A stretch of 37,302 nucleotides of DNA from the NCBI RefSeq assembly GCF_001544195.1, contig NZ_BCPY01000022.1:1-37302 (forward strand), read 5' to 3'. Below are positions 7,264 to 13,878 of the stretch, piece after piece. Made by a program: the position numbers and the translations under genes. This DNA is from Tetragenococcus solitarius NBRC 100494 (GTDB taxonomy: Bacteria; Bacillota; Bacilli; Lactobacillales; Enterococcaceae). Below the pieces are notes generated by a model. The model did no database searches. It had not been told where the DNA came from and saw nothing but the letters and a program-made list of their open reading frames with translations. How positions within the stretch are numbered: the stretch's first letter is position 1; each line of letters opens with the position of its first letter.

Positions 7264-7995
7264 TTATTTAAGTGGATCGATAAATGGAGCCTCCAAATCA
7301 AAGGGGACTTCTTTTACAATTTCAAGTTGACTTGCACTTACCTGACAAGCGTAACAAAGAAAGCTAACTCCCTGTGTCATTGCTGTCTGGACCGTTTCTT
7401 TTAGTTCAGGCTGCATCGCTTCATGAATCGTTGCGACGTCTATATTGGCAAACTGAGCGACAAAAATCACATAACAATGGGCTCCTTTGTTCTGGGCTTG
7501 AATTAATTCACGAACATGTTTTAATCCGCGAGTAGTGGGTGCATCAGGAAAGGCGCCAATACGGTTATTTTCTAGCGTCATTCCCTTTACTTCGACCAAA
7601 CCTTTTTCCCCTTGGTCCGTTTCAAAATAAAAATCAATCCGCGACTTTCCGTATAATACTTCTCTTTTAACTAAAGTTATCCTGCCACGTAACTTTGGCA
7701 AAACAATTGTTTGCGCAAGTAATGCATTAAACACCACTTCATTGGGCGCACTACTATCTATATTATACCAGTGATCTTGCTTTTTTACCGCAACTAAATC
7801 GTAAGCAGTCTTTCTTTTACTACTTGGTAAAAAATTCAAGGCAACGGTTGCTTCGGGTACAAGAACTTCTTTTCCTCGTCCCGTATTTTTTACATGAACG
7901 TCAACAATTTCGTTTGTTTCTTTTAAACGACAACTTGCTACAAAACGATTTTTTCTCTGTAAAAAATAAGCCAGTTGAATATGTTCGTATTTCAT
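7264..7995 (-). CDS. sfsA: SfsA family DNA/RNA nuclease (sugar fermentation stimulation protein)
   Basis: SfsA proteins have an OB-fold N-terminal part and a PD-(D/E)xK nuclease-like core; in E. coli the gene was linked to sugar fermentation, and its real role is unclear. The sequence shows the typical start FLQRKNRFVA, the CRL and HVKNTGRG segments, and the nuclease-like IDFYFE ... GLVEVKG (E-x-K). Length 243 aa is normal. Start ATG 7995 has AGGTGA five bases upstream and is preferred to a TTG at 8013. It is the first gene of the minus-strand run sfsA-oxidoreductase-helicase-celR; a possible extended -10 (TGGTAAAAT) lies just upstream. Confidence 0.93.
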   Translation of the reverse strand: MKYEHIQLAYFLQRKNRFVASCRLKETNEIVDVHVKNTGRGKEVLVPEATVALNFLPSSKRKTAYDLVAVKKQDHWYNIDSSAPNEVVFNALLAQTIVLPKLRGRITLVKREVLYGKSRIDFYFETDQGEKGLVEVKGMTLENNRIGAFPDAPTTRGLKHVRELIQAQNKGAHCYVIFVAQFANIDVATIHEAMQPELKETVQTAMTQGVSFLCYACQVSASQLEIVKEVPFDLEAPFIDPLK

Positions 7996-8084
7996 TTTAT
8001 CACCTGCTATCAAAATTTTACCATATCTTCACACTTTCTACGTAAAAAAACCGATAAACATTTACTTAGTTGTCCTGAAGGATT

Positions 8085-8093
8085 TGCTATAAT
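8085..8093 (+). promoter_or_regulatory. Extended -10 promoter of the 36-aa ORF
   Basis: TGCTATAAT (TG-N-TATAAT, perfect -10 at 8088-8093) lies 33 bases before the small ORF start. The -35 region is weak, as is usual for extended -10 promoters. Confidence 0.65.
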
Positions 8094-8126
8094 TTAATAA
8101 AGAATTAAACGAAAGAAGGAAGCATT

Positions 8127-8237
8127 ATGTTGCCAACTATTCTCTCCTTGTTATCAGTTTTTGGACTCAGTGGTGTCCTAGTTGTTTTTTCTTTCCTAAG
8201 CTATCAACTATTGCAGGAAGAAAACGAATCAAAGTAA
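8127..8237 (+). CDS. Small single-TM membrane protein, 36 aa, unknown
   Basis: A short ORF starting MLPTILSLLSVFGLSGVLVV and ending in a polar tail QEENESK. Residues 3-29 form one strongly hydrophobic helix, so the product should be a single-pass membrane peptide. The evidence for a real gene is its complete expression cassette: extended -10 TGCTATAAT at 8085, AAGGA at 8116-8120 spaced 6 bases from ATG, and an intrinsic terminator 8 bases after the stop. I do not recognise the family. It could be a small regulator of a membrane complex or a type I toxin-like peptide, but no antisense RNA was identified, so no function is assigned. Confidence 0.7.
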   Translation: MLPTILSLLSVFGLSGVLVVFSFLSYQLLQEENESK

Positions 8238-8244
8238 GCCGAAG

Positions 8245-8278
8245 AAAAAAGCTTAAAGTCGATACTTTGAGCTTTTTT
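8245..8278 (+). terminator. Intrinsic terminator after the 36-aa ORF
   Basis: Arms 8245-8259 and 8264-8278 (AAAAAAGCTTAAAGT / ACTTTGAGCTTTTTT, one G-T pair) with a CGAT loop and a T run. The A/T symmetry makes it usable in both directions. Confidence 0.88.
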
Positions 8279-8281
8279 CGT

Positions 8282-8310
8282 TTGAATCTTCCTCTAACTT
8301 TTGGTAAAAT
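8282..8310 (+). promoter_or_regulatory. dacA promoter
   Basis: TTGAAT (8282-8287), 17-base spacer, TAAAAT (8305-8310) with a TGG extension. It begins just after the preceding terminator, and AAAGGAG stands before the dacA ATG. Confidence 0.72.
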
Positions 8311-8340
8311 CTGTTTGATTAAACCAAAGGAGACACATTC

Positions 8341-9633
8341 ATGAATAAAAAATCTTTTATTCCCTTTGTCATGAGAATTATTTTTTTACTTTTTTCTCTA
8401 TTGACGACAACCAGCGTTTCAGCTGAAGATTTAAGTATTAGAGCAAAAGCGGCCATTTCTGTTGATTATGATACAGGTAAAATTCTTTATGAGCAAGATA
8501 GCGACAAGCCAATGGGCATAGCTTCAACTACCAAATTAATCAGCTTATATCTGGTACAAAAAGAAGTCCAAGATGGTAAGCTTACTTGGGATGACGAAGT
8601 GCCAATTTCAAAAGACGTCGCAAAATTAAGTGAGAATCTTGACCTTTCCAACGTACCTTTGTCTGAAGATGAAAACTATACCGTCCAAGAATTATTTGAA
8701 GCAGCCGTCATTCAATCAGCAAACGCAGCAACAATTGCTTTAGCTGAAAAAGTAGCGGGTTCAGAAGAAAAATTTGTCGATCAAATGCGTAAACAAGTGG
8801 AAGATTGGGGCATTGTTGACGCAAAAATTGTCAATAGCACAGGACTATCTAACGAATATTTAGGAGATAACATTTACCCTGGGACTACAAAAAAAGATGA
8901 GAATGAATTATCAGCTAAAGATTTAGCTATCGTGACACGCAACTTATTACAAGATTTTCCTGAAACTTTGGAAGTCAGTCGCATACCTAAAAAAGAATTC
9001 GGAACGGATACTTCAACGTCTTTTGACATGGAGAACTTTAATAAAATGTTGCCTGGACTCCCTGCTGAAAAAGAAGATGTCGATGGCTTAAAAACAGGAA
9101 CCACTGAATTAGCTGGTGCTTGCTTTGTCGGTACCATCGAAAAAGACGGCAATAGAATCATCACGGTTGTTTTGAATGCCACAGACCATGACGAGGTTGA
9201 AAACCCACTTGCTCGATTTGATGAAACGAGTAAATTAATGGACTACTCTTTTGACCATTGGAAAAAGGAAACTGTATTAAAGGCAAATGATCCAATTCCA
9301 GGGATGACTTCAGTTGATGTTCCTCAAGGAAAGCAACAAACAGTTCCTGTTGTGGCTCAAGAGGAAATGAGTCTCTGGTTGCCAGCTGGCAAAACACCAG
9401 AAGATGTCTCTTATAAAACTTCATTAAAAAATGAGGAAGTGCAAGCACCCGTCAAATCAGGAATAAAAGTGGGCACCGTACAGGCAGAGATTGCAGATGA
9501 CAACCTAGGCTACTTAGATAATAAAGAGGCGAAAAAGCAGTCCAGCAGTGCGATTATTACAAGTGAAGGTACCGAAAAAGCCAATATTTTTACCACAACC
9601 TGGCGTAACATTAAAGGATTTTTCAGTCGTTAA
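8341..9633 (+). CDS. dacA: Serine-type D-Ala-D-Ala carboxypeptidase (PBP5-like)
   Basis: Low-molecular-weight penicillin-binding protein that removes the terminal D-Ala from peptidoglycan pentapeptides outside the cell membrane. A signal peptide (residues 1-28, ending VSA) precedes the peptidase S11 domain with all three active-site motifs: S62-T-T-K65, S126-A-N128 and K251-T-G253. A beta-rich C-terminal PBP5_C domain follows, and the last residues TTTWRNIKGFFSR form an amphipathic membrane anchor. The length of 430 aa is usual. It has its own promoter and terminator, so it is monocistronic. Confidence 0.95.
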   Translation: MNKKSFIPFVMRIIFLLFSLLTTTSVSAEDLSIRAKAAISVDYDTGKILYEQDSDKPMGIASTTKLISLYLVQKEVQDGKLTWDDEVPISKDVAKLSENLDLSNVPLSEDENYTVQELFEAAVIQSANAATIALAEKVAGSEEKFVDQMRKQVEDWGIVDAKIVNSTGLSNEYLGDNIYPGTTKKDENELSAKDLAIVTRNLLQDFPETLEVSRIPKKEFGTDTSTSFDMENFNKMLPGLPAEKEDVDGLKTGTTELAGACFVGTIEKDGNRIITVVLNATDHDEVENPLARFDETSKLMDYSFDHWKKETVLKANDPIPGMTSVDVPQGKQQTVPVVAQEEMSLWLPAGKTPEDVSYKTSLKNEEVQAPVKSGIKVGTVQAEIADDNLGYLDNKEAKKQSSSAIITSEGTEKANIFTTTWRNIKGFFSR

Positions 9634-9656
9634 CTTTTAAATAAAAATTCATACGA

Positions 9657-9702
9657 CTAAACGATTTTATCTTGAAAAATAATAAAATCGTTTAGTTTTT
9701 TT
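9657..9702 (+). terminator. Intrinsic terminator of dacA
   Basis: Perfect 14-bp arms CTAAACGATTTTAT / ATAAAATCGTTTAG (9657-9670, 9682-9695) followed by seven T. Confidence 0.93.
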
Positions 9703-9755
9703 CATCCTCTTACTTATTTTTTTTAGCCTCTTTTCGACCTTGGTTATAATTTTTA

Positions 9756-9791
9756 ACAAAAAAGAAGGTCGTATTTTTCAACAACCTTCTT
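9756..9791 (-). terminator. Intrinsic terminator of the GyrI-like gene
   Basis: Arms AAGAAGGT / ACCTTCTT (9762-9769, 9784-9791); on the minus strand the hairpin is followed by TTTTTTGTT. Confidence 0.8.
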
Positions 9792-9816
9792 AGCCTATTA
9801 TTGGAATTATTCTATT

Positions 9817-10299
9817 TTATAAAATTTCAACAGGAAAATATAGTTCAACCTCTCCTGTTGCAAATTTTGGTAGATAGTGTTCTTGAATAGCCCCTACAAG
9901 AGTTTGTTGTTCTTTTGGTAAAATCTCTTCAAACATCTTCTGAGTCATTGTTTCAAGATTAGGAGCATCAGTTTTAACAACTAGGTATTTCATGGCCGGC
10001 ATTTCCCAACGTTGCCAACCATCGGGGGGTTGGACACTAGCAGCTAGTTCAATTCCTGCTAGATATTTTCCTTGTTCTTGCCAAGGTTCTAACCAGCGCT
10101 TACTATCAGACATTAAGCCCCACAAATCAGCCTCTTGATCTTTTTTATCAACGTATTCATTTAATTCATCTAAATCTTGATAGACTGTTTTCCATAATTC
10201 AGATACCCAATTTGTACTGTCTTCTATGGGTCCTTGCCCTTCTTTGCCAATAACCACAAAAGCTGGTTTGGTGGTCTGGATAACTTCTCCAAGTTCCAA
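9817..10299 (-). CDS. GyrI-like (effector-binding) domain protein
   Basis: A stand-alone 160-aa protein resembling the GyrI-like/AraC effector-binding fold (SOUL-type small-molecule pocket), with WVSELWKTVYQDLDELNEYV, the aromatic-rich GWQRWEMPAMKYLVVK strand and the C-terminal VELYFPVEIL typical of the fold. There is no DNA-binding domain, so it is probably a binding protein or small-molecule hydrolase, not a regulator. The start is TTG 10299, since AAGGAG sits 8 bases upstream; the nearer ATG in the leader is out of frame. Monocistronic, with a terminator behind it. Ligand unknown. Confidence 0.75.
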   Translation of the reverse strand: MELGEVIQTTKPAFVVIGKEGQGPIEDSTNWVSELWKTVYQDLDELNEYVDKKDQEADLWGLMSDSKRWLEPWQEQGKYLAGIELAASVQPPDGWQRWEMPAMKYLVVKTDAPNLETMTQKMFEEILPKEQQTLVGAIQEHYLPKFATGEVELYFPVEIL

Positions 10300-10386
10300 A
10301 TTATCATCTCCTTTGTTTTCGTTCTACTTTATTGTAACGAATTTTTTGCAAATGAGCGAATATTAAAAGTATTTATTAAAAAAATT

Positions 10387-10395
10387 TGCTATACT
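10387..10395 (+). promoter_or_regulatory. Extended -10 promoter of the YdcF-family gene
   Basis: TGCTATACT (TG-N-TATACT) lies 23 bases before ATG 10418, implying a leader of only about 16 bases that just contains the AAGGAGT ribosome site. Confidence 0.55.
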
Positions 10396-10417
10396 ATGCC
10401 TACAAGGAGTGAAATTT

Positions 10418-11623
10418 ATGAATTTTTGGCATATTCCGTGGTTTATATTCCCTTATCTACTGCTTATATTTATTTTTATAAAATGGCATAAAAAAAGCAA
10501 TAAGCCTGACCTCTTTTTTAAGTTGGCTTACGGCTCATTTTTTTATTTATTTCTTTATTTAGGAGTAATCGAGGCTCAGAATAAAAGTTATTTTTTTCTT
10601 GTACCTCTCCTCTTTTTTGTGTTCTTTTCCAGCGTTTATTCTCGACAAAAAGCACGATTAATAAACGGTTTCCTTTTTAATCTATTTATTGGTACTTTTG
10701 GCATTTATCTACTTTATAATTTTTTTATCACTTATGATGTCATTGTTTTTGCCTTGCTGTTTTTAGTTGGAATTTTCGTTGCAATCGTTGGTTTGTTTGG
10801 CTTTGTAGGACTAATGGTTTTATTTTACTGGAATGCTCTTGTAGTCATTAGACGAGAATCACATTCACTAGCTAACTTATTAACTTTAATTCTAGCGATT
10901 TTAATGACCGCCTGGCTGATTTATGACTCAATGATCGCTAAGATGCTTCCTAATTGGGCAAGTTTGTTGTTATCCATTTTACCGGTAATTTTTTCTTATT
11001 TTATCTTTACCTTCTTAAATTTTCTTAGTGCTTCAATCTTGTATCAATTTAATCGTCCTTCTTATGACCAAGATTTCATTATCGTTTTAGGCGCAGGATT
11101 AGTTCATGGAGCAGAAGTTTCACCATTACTTGCCAACCGGATTAAGCGTGCCATCGATTTCTACTACGAGCAACGCAAACATACGCGTCATTTAGTAAAA
11201 TTGGTGATGTCTGGCGGTCAAGGTCCTGATGAAAAAGTGGCAGAAGCTGTCGCGATGAAAGAATATGCTTTACAAAGAGGGATTCAAGCAGAAGATATTT
11301 TAATCGAAAGCAACTCAACCACTACTTTTGAGAATATGAAATATTCAAAGGAAATTATTGACCAATCAGAAGTTAAAAATCCTAAGGTCATTTTTTCATC
11401 CAATAATTATCATATTTTTCGTGCGGGAATATTTGCTAAAATGGCTCACTTAAAGGCCGAAGGTATCGGAGCCAAAACAGCATTTTATTATTTACCAAAT
11501 GCTTTTTTGCGCGAATTTATCGCTATCATTGCTATGAAACGTAAGTTGCATTTTACCTTTGTTGGTATATTAGCAACATTGCTATTATTATCAGCTATTG
11601 TGTCACAGATGTTTGTCTTATAA
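10418..11623 (+). CDS. YdcF/SanA-family (DUF218) membrane protein
   Basis: The first ~205 residues form several hydrophobic helices (for example LFYLFLYLGVIEAQ... and FALLFLVGIFVAIVGLFGF), then a DUF218/YdcF domain: DFIIVLGAGLVHG, LLANRIKRAIDFY, KLVMSGGQGPDE, AEAVAMKEYALQRG, ESNSTTTFENM and SSNNYHIFRAGIFA, ending in one more helix. The family is thought to bind nucleotides or act in envelope metabolism; biochemistry is largely unknown. ATG 10418 is preferred because AAGGAGT lies 7 bases upstream; an in-frame GTG at 10409 overlaps that site. It stands alone between its promoter and the repeat-rich gap. Confidence 0.88.
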   Translation: MNFWHIPWFIFPYLLLIFIFIKWHKKSNKPDLFFKLAYGSFFYLFLYLGVIEAQNKSYFFLVPLLFFVFFSSVYSRQKARLINGFLFNLFIGTFGIYLLYNFFITYDVIVFALLFLVGIFVAIVGLFGFVGLMVLFYWNALVVIRRESHSLANLLTLILAILMTAWLIYDSMIAKMLPNWASLLLSILPVIFSYFIFTFLNFLSASILYQFNRPSYDQDFIIVLGAGLVHGAEVSPLLANRIKRAIDFYYEQRKHTRHLVKLVMSGGQGPDEKVAEAVAMKEYALQRGIQAEDILIESNSTTTFENMKYSKEIIDQSEVKNPKVIFSSNNYHIFRAGIFAKMAHLKAEGIGAKTAFYYLPNAFLREFIAIIAMKRKLHFTFVGILATLLLLSAIVSQMFVL

Positions 11624-11688
11624 ACGATTTTTTACTACGCCCTCTTCGTCTTGATGGCAACTTTGTTTTTAACTATCCAATAAGTCCA

Positions 11689-11732
11689 TTTCTAATGATC
11701 GGACATTAGTTGACTATACTTTTGTCCGATAG
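11689..11732. repeat. 44-base hairpin repeat, copy 1
   Basis: Contains the perfect inverted repeat ATCGGACA (11698-11705) / TGTCCGAT (11723-11730). It aligns without gaps to copy 2 at 11844-11887 (34 of 44 identical). The surrounding 394-base gap 11624-12017 has no gene; it holds these repeats, other hairpins and a terminator. Confidence 0.85.
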
Positions 11733-11776
11733 GAAGAAGCTAGACATAAGTTTTGCGTTCTTTTGTCCAGTATGTA

Positions 11777-11803
11777 AAAAAAAGGCAAAAAAATCCTTTT
11801 TTT
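11777..11803 (+). terminator. Possible terminator downstream of the YdcF-family gene
   Basis: AAAAAAAGG, 9-base A-rich loop, CCTTTTTTT. The stem is mostly A-T so efficiency is uncertain. Confidence 0.4.
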
Positions 11804-11810
11804 CTGGTCA

Positions 11811-11845
11811 AATGGGACATTAGTTAAACAAACTAATGTCCCGTT
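11811..11845. repeat. Strong hairpin sharing the GGACATTAGTT core
   Basis: Perfect 12-bp arms GGGACATTAGTT (11814-11825) / AACTAATGTCCC (11831-11842), AAACA loop, extendable by three more pairs including one G-T. The left arm repeats GGACATTAGTT from copy 1 (11701-11711). Confidence 0.85.
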
Positions 11846-11887
11846 TCTAACGATCAGACACTACTCAGCTGAACTTTTGTCTGATAG
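11844..11887. repeat. 44-base hairpin repeat, copy 2
   Basis: Inverted repeat ATCAGACA (11853-11860) / TGTCTGAT (11878-11885). Relative to copy 1 the fourth pair of the stem has changed from G-C to A-T, with both arms altered, so pairing is kept. A half copy in reverse orientation, ATCGGACAAAAGTAG, follows at 11894-11908. Confidence 0.85.
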
Positions 11888-11970
11888 CCAGTCATCGGAC
11901 AAAAGTAGAGGCTGTATTCAGCTACCTTGGGTTTCACTCAAATAAACGACAATTTTGAGTCAATATTTAT

Positions 11971-12006
11971 AAAAAAGGAAGGACAATAAATTGTCCTTCC
12001 TTTTTT
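11971..12006. terminator. Bidirectional terminator between convergent genes
   Basis: Perfect 16-bp arms AAAAAAGGAAGGACAA / TTGTCCTTCCTTTTTT with a TAAA loop. It serves the HD-domain gene on the minus strand and any plus-strand transcript crossing the repeat region. Confidence 0.95.
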
Positions 12007-12017
12007 AAACTGTCATT

Positions 12018-12521
12018 TTAGGCAGATTGTTTTTTCCTAAAAGTTGTTGCCCAACGATGTTTAATTCGTTCGCTCATTGGTTGACTTGCTTCTTTTACCG
12101 CGCAATACTTGTCAACCATCGTCACAATATAACTTTCTTTATAGCGTGGAGGTGCAATCGTTGCACCAAACATATGCTTAATAATGATATCTTTTTCCAT
12201 ATCGGTTAATTCAGTTAATTTTTCAGCGTTTTTACAAGCGATGCGTGGATGAACATAAGCATGTGTGCCTTCATCAAACTTTGTTGTACGCCAATCGTAA
12301 TAAAATAAGTCATGCAGCAATCCAGCACGAGCACAAGCCTTTGCATCCCCATTAATTCTTTTCGCTAATTTATAACTATTATAGGAAACACTAATCGAAT
12401 GCTCTAAACGTGTAGAATGTCGATGTTGGACAAACTCACCTAATTTTTGTACTTCTTCTGTTTGAATTAAATCTTCTATATATGATACATATTCTGGATC
12501 TTCTTGCCAAGTTATTTTCAT
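12018..12521 (-). CDS. HD-domain family phosphohydrolase
   Basis: Soluble 167-aa protein of the metal-dependent HD superfamily. The ligand pattern is visible: H35 in HRHSTRLEH with H41, H70-D71 in AGLLHDLFYYDW, then H87 and H91 in HAYVHPRIACKNA, IIKHMFG and the helix VTMVDKYCAVKE. Many relatives are uncharacterised; a nucleotide or phosphate-ester substrate is likely but unproven. AAGGTGG lies upstream of the ATG. The gene is preceded by a region with an 8-bp palindrome (12553-12574) and followed by a strong terminator, so it is monocistronic. Confidence 0.85.
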   Translation of the reverse strand: MKITWQEDPEYVSYIEDLIQTEEVQKLGEFVQHRHSTRLEHSISVSYNSYKLAKRINGDAKACARAGLLHDLFYYDWRTTKFDEGTHAYVHPRIACKNAEKLTELTDMEKDIIIKHMFGATIAPPRYKESYIVTMVDKYCAVKEASQPMSERIKHRWATTFRKKQSA

Positions 12522-12552
12522 ATAAATTGATTGCCACCTTTTTGGACTTTTA

Positions 12553-12574
12553 TATACTTACGCTTTTAAGTATA
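12553..12574 (-). promoter_or_regulatory. Palindrome upstream of the HD-domain gene
   Basis: Perfect TATACTTA / TAAGTATA arms with a 6-base spacer. On the minus strand one arm contains a possible -10 (TATACT), so the site could be an operator or part of the promoter. Confidence 0.45.
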
Positions 12575-12641
12575 ACACGTTTTCATCAACAGTCTAATTA
12601 TGAAAAAGAAAAACGCTTAATTTTAAAAGTTCCTTAATATC

Positions 12642-13400
12642 TCAAATAAGAGCATACATTAAAATTCCCGCTGCAACCCCCACATTAAGCGATTCAGCAG
12701 CACCATAAATCGGGATATATAAATTTTGATCCGTTAATTGTAAAATTTCTTCATCGACACCTTGTCCTTCATTACCTAAAATCAGAGCAAAAGAAGAATG
12801 CTTTTCGACTTGTTTATAAGACAACGCTGCCGGATCTAATTGGGTACCGTAGACTTTACTACCTATTCTTTTTATTTCAGAAATCACTTTTTTTACATCC
12901 CCACTTAAAACGGGTAAATGAAACTGGCTGCCTTGCATACTACGTAAGACTTTGCTGCTATATCTATCCGCTGAGCCTGCGCCTAAAAAGACACCATCAA
13001 AACCCGCTGCATCTGCCGTACGAACGATAGTTCCCACATTTCCAGGATCTTGTACATTATCTAATAATAACCATTTTCCTGAAAAGTTAGCTGGTTTTTC
13101 TTCTTCTTTTTTGACCAAAGCAACTATTCCTTGAGGTGTTGGCAAGTCAGATAAAGCATTCATTACTTCATCAGAAAAAAAATAATAATCCAATTGATGT
13201 TCTTCAACCCAGTTTTGCCATAACTGTAACCCACGTTCGTCAAGATAGACTTCTTGCACAGCGGCATGAGCATTTACCGCTTCTTCGACTAAGTGGTAGC
13301 CTTCTAACAGATAACTTTCTGCTTGATTGCGGTATTTTCTTTGTTGCAGTTTTCTTAGTTCTTTTATTTTGTTATTTTTTACTGACCGGATTTCTTTCAC
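12642..13400 (-). CDS. TrmH/SpoU-family RNA 2'-O-ribose methyltransferase
   Basis: Probable 2'-O-methyltransferase acting on 23S rRNA or tRNA with S-adenosylmethionine. An N-terminal substrate-binding domain (YLLEGYHLVEEA) is followed by the SPOUT knot: motif 1 LLLDNVQDPGNVGTIVRTA, motif 2 FALILGNEGQGV, motif 3 ESLNVGVAAGILMY. Length 252 aa fits the Bacillus YsgA type. The start is GTG 13400, chosen because AGGTG lies five bases upstream. It is divergent from acyP, with an extended -10 TGTTATAAT (13418-13426, minus strand) in the gap. The exact RNA position modified cannot be read from sequence. Confidence 0.9.
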   Translation of the reverse strand: MKEIRSVKNNKIKELRKLQQRKYRNQAESYLLEGYHLVEEAVNAHAAVQEVYLDERGLQLWQNWVEEHQLDYYFFSDEVMNALSDLPTPQGIVALVKKEEEKPANFSGKWLLLDNVQDPGNVGTIVRTADAAGFDGVFLGAGSADRYSSKVLRSMQGSQFHLPVLSGDVKKVISEIKRIGSKVYGTQLDPAALSYKQVEKHSSFALILGNEGQGVDEEILQLTDQNLYIPIYGAAESLNVGVAAGILMYALI

Positions 13401-13443
13401 GATTTCACCTCAGCCATATTATAACATATAAAAATTACTTTAC

Positions 13444-13472
13444 TTGTTCAATAACTGAAAAAAAGCTATTAT
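13444..13472 (+). promoter_or_regulatory. acyP promoter
   Basis: TTGTTC (13444-13449), 17-base spacer, TATTAT (13467-13472). Confidence 0.65.
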
Positions 13473-13497
13473 AGAGTTAAAAGAGGAGGAATGCATC

Positions 13498-13770
13498 ATG
13501 AGAAAAGTCCGTATTAGAGTTGAAGGCCGTGTACAAGGTGTAGGTTTTCGCTTTTCGACTAAAATGGTCGCTGACGAATTAGGAATCACGGGCGTTGTCA
13601 GAAATGAAGACGATGGCTCAGTATCCATGGAAGCTTGTGGTGAAGATCATGCGCTGGAAACCTTTATTCAGAGGGTGAAAGAATCCCCTTCTCCTGCTGG
13701 TAGTGTTTCAAATATTCAAGTAGAAGATGATCCTTCAATCAAGGAACGTAAAAAGTTTATAGCAAATTAA
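13498..13770 (+). CDS. acyP: Acylphosphatase
   Basis: Small cytoplasmic enzyme that hydrolyses the carboxyl-phosphate bond of acyl phosphates. The 90-aa product shows the full signature: VEGRVQGVGFRFSTK, with the catalytic Arg in GVGFR, and GVVRNEDDGSV, with the catalytic Asn. AGGAGG lies 10 bases before the ATG. It is the first of three plus-strand genes (acyP, yidC, AEC transporter), but yidC has its own promoter 40 bases later. Confidence 0.95.
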   Translation: MRKVRIRVEGRVQGVGFRFSTKMVADELGITGVVRNEDDGSVSMEACGEDHALETFIQRVKESPSPAGSVSNIQVEDDPSIKERKKFIAN

Positions 13771-13808
13771 AATTTCCTTTGCTTTCCTCTTTAATTTGTT
13801 ATTGCACA

Positions 13809-13837
13809 TTGAAAAAAAGCGATATTTTTAGTATAGT
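13809..13837 (+). promoter_or_regulatory. yidC promoter
   Basis: TTGAAA (13809-13814), 17-base spacer, TATAGT (13832-13837): a good sigma-A promoter. Confidence 0.8.
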
Positions 13838-13878
13838 TAAGTTTGTGCAAAATTAAGGAAAGAAAAGGAAAAAATCAC

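Noticed and set aside
8127-8237. Calling the 36-aa ORF a type I toxin
   Set aside because: Size and TM helix fit, but there is no visible antisense RNA promoter or known toxin sequence.
9161-9448. Minus-strand ORF inside dacA
   Set aside because: Antisense shadow of a confidently identified gene.
10234-10491. Plus-strand ORF across the GyrI-like/YdcF gap
   Set aside because: Overlaps both genes, lacks a ribosome site and runs through the YdcF promoter.
11650-12006. Annotation of the repeat region as a defined small RNA
   Set aside because: Hairpins and terminator are present but no convincing promoter was found, so it is reported as repeats and a hypothesis only.
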